A DNA stretch of 10,040 bases, taken from contig DATGKK010000127.1 in assembly GCA_035294725.1 (NCBI GenBank), forward strand, positions 1 to 10,040, read 5' to 3'. Numbering within the stretch: the stretch's first letter is position 1; each line of letters begins with the position of its first letter. The stretch comes from DATGKK01 sp035294725. Lineage in GTDB: Bacteria; Actinomycetota; Acidimicrobiia; Acidimicrobiales; Bog-793. Shown piece by piece: positions 6,654 to 10,040 of this stretch. The notes under the pieces were generated by a model. That model made no database searches. It had not been told where the DNA came from and worked only from the letters and a program-made list of their open reading frames with translations. The position numbers and the translations under genes are program-made.

Positions 6654-7328
6654 TCAGGAGGCGCTCTCGTGCCCCGACGGGCCCTCCGCGCCGCCGGACG
6701 GCTCGCCGGCGAGGATCCGGTAGAGCTTCTGGCGGGCTTCGGTGAGGACCGTCACCGCGGCCGAGACCTGGGCGTCGTCGCCTGCGGCCATCACCTGGCG
6801 CACGGCGAGCACGAGCGTCCGCATCGCCTGCCGGAAGTCGGCGTGTTGGCCCGCCCCGCCCCAGGGACCCTGCCCGATGCGCTCCGAGGCCTCGGTCGCT
6901 GCGGTGCGGCCCTCGTCGGTGAGCTCGAAGACGCGCTTGCCGTCGGCCTCGCGGCCGGCAATCAGGCCCTCGTCTTCGAGCAGCTGCAGGGTGGGATAGA
7001 CCGAGCCGGCGCTCGGGCGCCAGACCCCGCCCGTGCGGGCCTCGAGCCGCCCGATGAGCTCGTAGCCGTGGGCGGGTCCGTCCAGCAGCGCCACGAGCAG
7101 CGCCCAGCGGGTGTCGCCGCGCCGCGCCCTGCGACCGCCCCTCCATGGGGGTGGCCCCCCGTGCCAGTGCGGGCCGCCGTGCCCGCCCCCGTGGCCGTGA
7201 GGGAGCTCGTCCTCGCCGCCCGGTCCGAACGGGCCGTCGAACCCTGCGAACTTGGCGAACGTCGCCGCTGCCCGCATCCCCTGTGGTTGCCTGAACCTCT
7301 CACCACGGCTGCCGTGGAGCTCGTCCAT
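6654..7328 (-). CDS. PadR-family transcriptional regulator with His/Gly-rich N-terminal tail
   Basis: 224 codons, ATG at 7328-7326, with AAGGAG (complement of 7337-7342) 8 bases upstream, which decides the start. Residues 1-70 are probably unstructured and include a Gly/His/Pro-rich stretch with five histidines (H44, H46, H50, H54, H56) and then a basic RRARR cluster. The PadR winged helix spans about 72-142: RWALLVALLDGPAHGYELI, the recognition region around SAGSVYPTLQLLEDEGLI, and the wing DGKRVFELTDEG. An alpha-helical C-terminal region (about 143-205) would form the dimer arm. Known: PadR proteins are mostly ligand-responsive repressors that bind palindromes in their own promoters and in adjacent ones. 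The palindromic site in the divergent region about 40-55 bases upstream of its start is therefore the probable autoregulatory operator. Likely controlled neighbours are the MaoC-like pair and perhaps the acyl-CoA synthetase downstream of it. Whether the histidines bind metal is unknown; similar tails occur in actinobacterial PadR proteins. Confidence 0.92.
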   Translation of the reverse strand: MDELHGSRGERFRQPQGMRAAATFAKFAGFDGPFGPGGEDELPHGHGGGHGGPHWHGGPPPWRGGRRARRGDTRWALLVALLDGPAHGYELIGRLEARTGGVWRPSAGSVYPTLQLLEDEGLIAGREADGKRVFELTDEGRTAATEASERIGQGPWGGAGQHADFRQAMRTLVLAVRQVMAAGDDAQVSAAVTVLTEARQKLYRILAGEPSGGAEGPSGHESAS

Positions 7329-7363
7329 CGCATGCTCTCCTTCTCGTACGATCGTGAGTGCGA

Positions 7364-7385
7364 TGTATAATATCGCGATATATCG
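7364..7385. promoter_or_regulatory. Divergent promoter with overlapping palindromic operator, probable PadR site
   Basis: On the + strand a perfect -10 hexamer TATAAT lies at 7366-7371, facing the MaoC-like genes. On the - strand the same bases give TATTAT (7372-7367) or TATACA (7369-7364), facing the PadR gene. Directly beside and overlapping these is the perfect 12-bp palindrome ATATCGCGATAT (7370-7381), which itself overlaps a second palindrome CGATATATCG (7376-7385). No convincing -35 hexamer is visible for either direction. A protein bound here would cover both -10 elements at once, which is the expected geometry for a repressor controlling itself and a divergent operon. The AT-rich island is conspicuous in otherwise GC-rich DNA. 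Assignment to PadR rests on position, not on a known consensus. Confidence 0.6.
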
Positions 7386-7458
7386 GTAGACGGGATGTCA
7401 CGCAGTCGTGTTGCGCCTATCGTGGCAATGCCCACCAGCCCCAACTGCGGAGGTAGCC

Positions 7459-8007
7459 GTGGCCGTAGAGCGCTTTCCCGTCGAGGAGGGTCACATCCTC
7501 ATGTTCGCGAGGGCGATCGGTGACCTGAACCCCGTCTTCACCGACCGTGACAAGGCGGCGGCGAGCGAGGTTGGCGGCATCATCGCCCCGCCGACGTTCG
7601 TGGCCGCCAGCGCGCAGTTCGATCCCGATTACTTCCTCCGGCCGAAGGAGGGCCAGCCCTGGTTCGGGTCGGGCTCGCGGCCGTCGGGCACGGCGCCGCG
7701 CGCGGGGGAGGGAGAGAGCGAGCCGGGCGATAGCAAAGGCGAGCGCGGCGGAGGCAACCGGGTCGGGAGTGGGCTCCATGCCGAGCAGCGCTTTGAGTAC
7801 CACAAGGTGGTGCGGGCCGGCGATGTGCTGACCGCCACGACCCGTCCAGGCCGCACCTGGGAGAAGGAGGGCCGTCGTGGGGGCACGTTGCACTTCGGCG
7901 AGAGCGTGACCGAGTACCGGAACCAGGACGGCGAGCTGGTGGTGACGGCGACCTCGGTCGGCGTCCGCACCGAGCGCGTGCCGGACCAGAGCGGGAAGGG
8001 GGAGTGA
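7459..8007 (+). CDS. MaoC-like dehydratase/hydratase subunit (N-terminal, FAS1-type hot-dog domain)
   Basis: 182 codons from the GTG at 7459, chosen because GGAGGT (7449-7454) lies 4 bases before it; the frame is open further upstream to a TTG at 7408 that has no such site. The pattern fits the MaoC N-terminal dehydratase type: a start of VEEGHILMFARAIGDLNPVFTD, then GGIIAPPTFV (39-48), then HAEQRFEYHKVVRAGDVLTATT (107-128) and the ending VTEYRNQDGELVVTATSVGVRTE. A Gly/Ser/Glu-rich loop of about 35 residues (71-105) interrupts the hot-dog fold. Known: in actinobacteria such a subunit pairs with a catalytic MaoC subunit to make a heterodimeric (R)-specific enoyl hydratase or 3-hydroxyacyl dehydratase, as in HadAB/HadBC. 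The next gene supplies that partner and overlaps it by one base. It lacks the Asp/His catalytic motif seen in that partner, so it is probably the substrate-binding subunit. Confidence 0.88.
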   Translation: MAVERFPVEEGHILMFARAIGDLNPVFTDRDKAAASEVGGIIAPPTFVAASAQFDPDYFLRPKEGQPWFGSGSRPSGTAPRAGEGESEPGDSKGERGGGNRVGSGLHAEQRFEYHKVVRAGDVLTATTRPGRTWEKEGRRGGTLHFGESVTEYRNQDGELVVTATSVGVRTERVPDQSGKGE

Positions 8008-8426
8008 TGGCGCTGCGATCGAGCGAGGTCAAGGTCGGCGACGAGCGGGCGCTCGTGCTCGTGGAGGACCTGACCCGCACCCGGATCGTCCAGTACGCCG
8101 GCGCGTCGGGCGACTACAACCCGCTCCACACCGACGAGGTCTTCGCCCGGGAGGCCGCAGGCTTTCCTTCCGTGTTCGCCCACGGCATGCTCACGATGGG
8201 CATGACGGGCCGGATCCTCACCGACTGGGTGGGAGACGGGCGGCTGACCGCCTACGGAGTCCGCTTCGTCGGCCAGGTATGGCCGGGCGACACCCTCACT
8301 GCGACGGCGAGGGTGACCGCGCTCCGGGAGGAGCCCGACGGTTCCTTTGCCGACTTCAGCGTCGAGACGCGCAACCAGCGCGGCGAGGTTGTGCTGACAG
8401 GGACGGCCTCGGCCCGTCTCGACTGA
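8007..8426 (+). CDS. MaoC-like (R)-enoyl hydratase / hydroxyacyl dehydratase catalytic subunit
   Basis: 139 codons from the ATG at 8007, whose first base is the last base of the preceding stop codon (TGATG arrangement). A purine-rich GGAAGGGGGAG just upstream serves as ribosome site; a GTG at 8004 is the only nearby alternative. The hydratase signature YAGASGDYNPLHTDEVFA carries the expected catalytic D36 and H41, followed by FPSVFAHGMLTMGMTGRIL (about 52-70) and the later strand segments YGVRFVGQVWPGDTL and SVETRNQRGEVVLTGTA. Length and composition match a single hot-dog HadB-like subunit. With its upstream partner it should hydrate or dehydrate an acyl chain on CoA or ACP in the cytoplasm. 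The synthetase and thiolase nearby argue for a CoA-linked degradative role, but fatty-acid or mycolate-like synthesis cannot be excluded. Confidence 0.92.
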   Translation: MALRSSEVKVGDERALVLVEDLTRTRIVQYAGASGDYNPLHTDEVFAREAAGFPSVFAHGMLTMGMTGRILTDWVGDGRLTAYGVRFVGQVWPGDTLTATARVTALREEPDGSFADFSVETRNQRGEVVLTGTASARLD

Positions 8427-8438
8427 CGGTCCTGATGG

Positions 8439-8479
8439 GGTACCGGAGGCCGGGAACCGGGCTCGGGTGCCTCGAGGCA
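8439..8479. terminator. Convergent-gene interval with weak hairpins
   Basis: The 57-base gap between the MaoC stop (8426) and the converging exported-protein stop (8484) holds an imperfect hairpin (8439-8458, GGTACCGG against CCGGGAACC with one bulge) and a perfect 12-bp palindrome TGCCTCGAGGCA (8468-8479). Neither is followed by a T-run. One of them may serve as a bidirectional terminator, but the support is only positional. Confidence 0.25.
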
Positions 8480-8483
8480 GTGG

Positions 8484-9311
8484 TCAGCCGAGGTACTTCA
8501 CGTTCGCCGGGATCGTCGTGTCCCCGCATGAGTGCGACCCGGGGAGCCCGAGCCCGTCCTTTGTCACCGTGTCCTTGGTGCACAGGTTCCACGACCAGTA
8601 ATAGCCCTCCGACCCGATCCGGAAGCGGAACTTGAGCGAGAAGCGGTAGGTGGAGGAGCTCACTCGCTGTATGGCGCCGAGCTCGTAGGGGGTCACGAGC
8701 TTGAGCTCCGTGGGAGGCGGTGGCTCGGTGGTCGGGTTGAGGTTGAGAGCGAAATAGACGTAGCGGTGCTTGCCGATCTCCGTCTTCACCGCCGACGGCA
8801 CCATCTTGTCGGTGATCTCGAAGCTGAGGAGGCACACGGGGCGTGAGCAACTCGGAGCTGTGCTTGGGGAGATCGACCCGCCCGGTGTGACGTACACCGT
8901 GCGGACCCCTGCGTGGGCCAGAACGTGCGTTCCCTTGAGCAGCACTGCCCGGTAACGGGTCTCCAGGCTCGGTTGGGCGACGAAGACCACCTTCCCGCTC
9001 GAGCTGACCGCCTTCGTTCCGATGACGGAGGGCCGGGAGGTGAAGGGGAACCGGCTCGCTGTCACCTTCACGCTTGAGCCCGCAGGGGCGCCTGCGAACC
9101 TCACGATGAGCCGAGCGTTCGCGTAGCTGTGATCGTCGTAGATGACCCAGACGTCGTTCGTGACGACGGGCATGTGCGAGTGCACGGCCAACGTCACCGA
9201 CGGCGTCGTGCTCGCGGCGGCCTGTCCCGCTCCCTGGGGCAGTGTCGAGACGAGGAGGCCGAGGAGACCGCCGGCTGCTACGAGCCGGACGAGAGTGTGT
9301 CGCAGCGTCAT
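8484..9311 (-). CDS. Exported protein of unknown function with an Ig-like beta region
   Basis: 275 codons, ATG at 9311-9309, with GAAAGG (complement of 9319-9324) 7 bases upstream. Residues 1-34 are a Sec signal peptide: basic RHTLVRL, hydrophobic 10-24, and a probable cleavage in GQAAAS (about 33-34). The mature part begins with Val/Thr-rich strands (38-140). It includes SSGKVVFVAQPSLETRYRAVL and VRTVYVTPGG, a pattern seen in bacterial Ig-like repeat domains. The second half (150-275) has four cysteines at 155, 160, 244 and 262, which could form two disulfides outside the cell, and a proline run (TEPPPPTE, 195-202). It also has an aromatic segment GYYWSWNL (236-243). There are no membrane anchor, LPXTG motif or catalytic motifs that I recognise. 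I cannot name a family. It converges on the MaoC pair and shares strand with the thiolase upstream, 111 bases away, so its link to lipid metabolism is only positional. Confidence 0.8.
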   Translation of the reverse strand: MTLRHTLVRLVAAGGLLGLLVSTLPQGAGQAAASTTPSVTLAVHSHMPVVTNDVWVIYDDHSYANARLIVRFAGAPAGSSVKVTASRFPFTSRPSVIGTKAVSSSGKVVFVAQPSLETRYRAVLLKGTHVLAHAGVRTVYVTPGGSISPSTAPSCSRPVCLLSFEITDKMVPSAVKTEIGKHRYVYFALNLNPTTEPPPPTELKLVTPYELGAIQRVSSSTYRFSLKFRFRIGSEGYYWSWNLCTKDTVTKDGLGLPGSHSCGDTTIPANVKYLG

Positions 9312-9318
9312 CTGCCTG

Positions 9319-9334
9319 CCTTTCGACTCGAGGC
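9319..9334. repeat. 16-bp sequence repeated inside the thiolase gene (second copy 9589-9604)
   Basis: CCTTTCGACTCGAGGC occurs identically here, in the leader of the exported-protein gene where it contains the ribosome binding site, and at 9589-9604 inside the thiolase coding sequence, where it encodes part of GLESKG. Both copies have the same orientation, 270 bases apart. The flanks do not match. It may be coincidence or a relic of a small local duplication. Confidence 0.4.
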
Positions 9335-9422
9335 TGTCGGGCGGAGTGTACGGCAGAGGAGTCGGGTCGGCCAGCCTCTTTGGGTTCAGCGCACACCGGC
9401 GTCGTGCGACCGCTGCTTCAGC

Positions 9423-10040
9423 TCAAGCGGCGCTGCGCTCGAGGATGTGGACGCCGCAGGCCGAGCCGAGCCCGATCACGTGCGCGAGGCCGACCCGAGC
9501 GTCCTCGATCTGGCGGTCGCCCGCCTCCCCTCGCAGGTGGTGGCAGATCTCCCAGATGTTGGCGATGCCCGTCGCGGCGATCGGGTGTCCTTTCGACTCG
9601 AGGCCGCCGGAGACGTTCACGGGTGTCGAGCCGTCCCGCCACGGTGCGCCCGAGCGAAAGAACTCAGCGGCCCCTCCCTCCTCGCAGAGCATCAGGTTGT
9701 CGTAGTGGACGAGCTCGGCGGTGGCGAAGCAGTCGTGCAACTCCACGAGATCGAGGTCGGAAGGACCCACGCCGGCAGCCTCGTAGGCCTGCCGAGCCGC
9801 GTTCCGAGTCAGCGTGTTGACGTTCGGGAGGACTTGGCACGCCTCCTCCCACGGGTCGGTCGTGAGCACCGAGGCGCTCACCTTCACGGCGCGGCGCCGC
9901 TGCTCGGCGGAGAGCGTCTTCAGCTTGGCGCCGTTGACGACGATCGCCGCCGCCGCTCCGTCGCAGTTCGCAGAGCACATCGGGCGGGTGTTCGGGTAGG
10001 CGATCATGACGTCGTTCATGATCTCCTCGAGGGTGAAGCG
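9423..10040 (-). CDS. SCP-x-type thiolase (lipid-transfer-protein family), C-terminal half; N-terminus beyond the window
   Basis: 205 codons are visible and the frame stays open to the window edge; internal methionines such as that at 10019 are not starts, because the family runs to about 390 residues and the visible part is its C-terminal domain. Seen: VELHDCFATAELVHYDNL (about 9700-9750), typical of SCP-x and related thiolases, then VNVSGGLESKGHPIAATG with the catalytic histidine of GHP (about 9581-9589), and the terminal GLGSACGVHIL holding the second catalytic cysteine (about 9439-9465). The N-terminal nucleophilic cysteine lies outside. Such enzymes cleave 3-ketoacyl-CoA, often of branched or steroid side chains, or are lipid-transfer proteins without full thiolase activity. 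The 111-base gap to the exported-protein gene downstream makes co-transcription possible but unproved. Together with the acyl-CoA synthetase and hydratase pair it supports an acyl-CoA degradation locus. Confidence 0.9.
   Translation of the reverse strand, partial: RFTLEEIMNDVMIAYPNTRPMCSANCDGAAAAIVVNGAKLKTLSAEQRRRAVKVSASVLTTDPWEEACQVLPNVNTLTRNAARQAYEAAGVGPSDLDLVELHDCFATAELVHYDNLMLCEEGGAAEFFRSGAPWRDGSTPVNVSGGLESKGHPIAATGIANIWEICHHLRGEAGDRQIEDARVGLAHVIGLGSACGVHILERSAA

Noticed and set aside
7372..7458. Leader of the MaoC-like pair as a possible riboswitch
   Set aside because: Only small imperfect pairings are visible (for example around 7421-7435), with no known aptamer pattern.
8356..9396. 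A 346-codon - strand frame overlapping the MaoC 3' end and the exported protein
   Set aside because: The alternative frame at 8484-9311 has a signal peptide and ribosome site. This one is Arg/Pro/His-rich with no domain and runs over both neighbouring gene boundaries.

Overview
The window is high-GC, densely coded bacterial DNA with GTG starts and short intergenic gaps. The gene content is a strong internal GC-codon bias, a split pair of MaoC-fold hydratases, an SCP-x-type thiolase, a PadR regulator and a Sec-exported DUF5666-like protein beside an OmpR-type two-component system. This fits an actinomycetote, perhaps a soil or aquatic lineage such as Acidimicrobiia. That placement is inference from gene content; no rRNA or other phylogenetic marker is present. 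I see no tRNA, rRNA, CRISPR array, insertion sequence, integrase or phage gene.

Left part (1-5054, all + strand). The window opens inside a proline-iminopeptidase-like alpha/beta hydrolase (1-846). Next comes a membrane-anchored or exported GH76-like glycoside hydrolase (979-2244), predicted to act on alpha-1,6-mannan-type glycans. After it is a short regulatory interval with four direct repeats at an exact 11-bp spacing (2264-2307), then a small exported protein resembling DUF5666 (2372-2872). A near-perfect 19-bp hairpin (2885-2929) separates that gene from an OmpR/PhoB-type response regulator (2964-3656) and its membrane histidine kinase (3666-5054). The simplest reading is a self-contained envelope-sensing module: the kinase signals to the regulator, and the regulator binds the 11-bp repeats to control the exported protein and, by read-through past the hairpin, its own operon.

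Right part (5027-10040). This is a lipid or acyl-CoA metabolism region. An acyl-CoA synthetase (5027-6556, -) overlaps the kinase 3' end tail-to-tail by 28 bp. A PadR regulator (6654-7328, -) lies upstream of it in the same direction. A divergent control region holds a perfect TATAAT and overlapping palindromes (7364-7385). It leads on the + strand to a translationally coupled pair of MaoC-like hydratase subunits (7459-8007 and 8007-8426). Converging on these is an unrecognised exported protein (8484-9311, -), and the window ends in the C-terminal half of an SCP-x-type thiolase (9423-10040, -, continuing beyond the edge). Synthetase, hydratase and thiolase are three of the activities needed for beta-oxidation-like degradation of a fatty or steroid-type side chain, and PadR is the likely local switch.

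Nothing here is a clearly new system. The most distinctive signals are the 11-bp repeat array beside the two-component system, the hairpin between the exported protein and the regulator, the palindromic operator buried in the divergent promoter, and the GH76-like enzyme.
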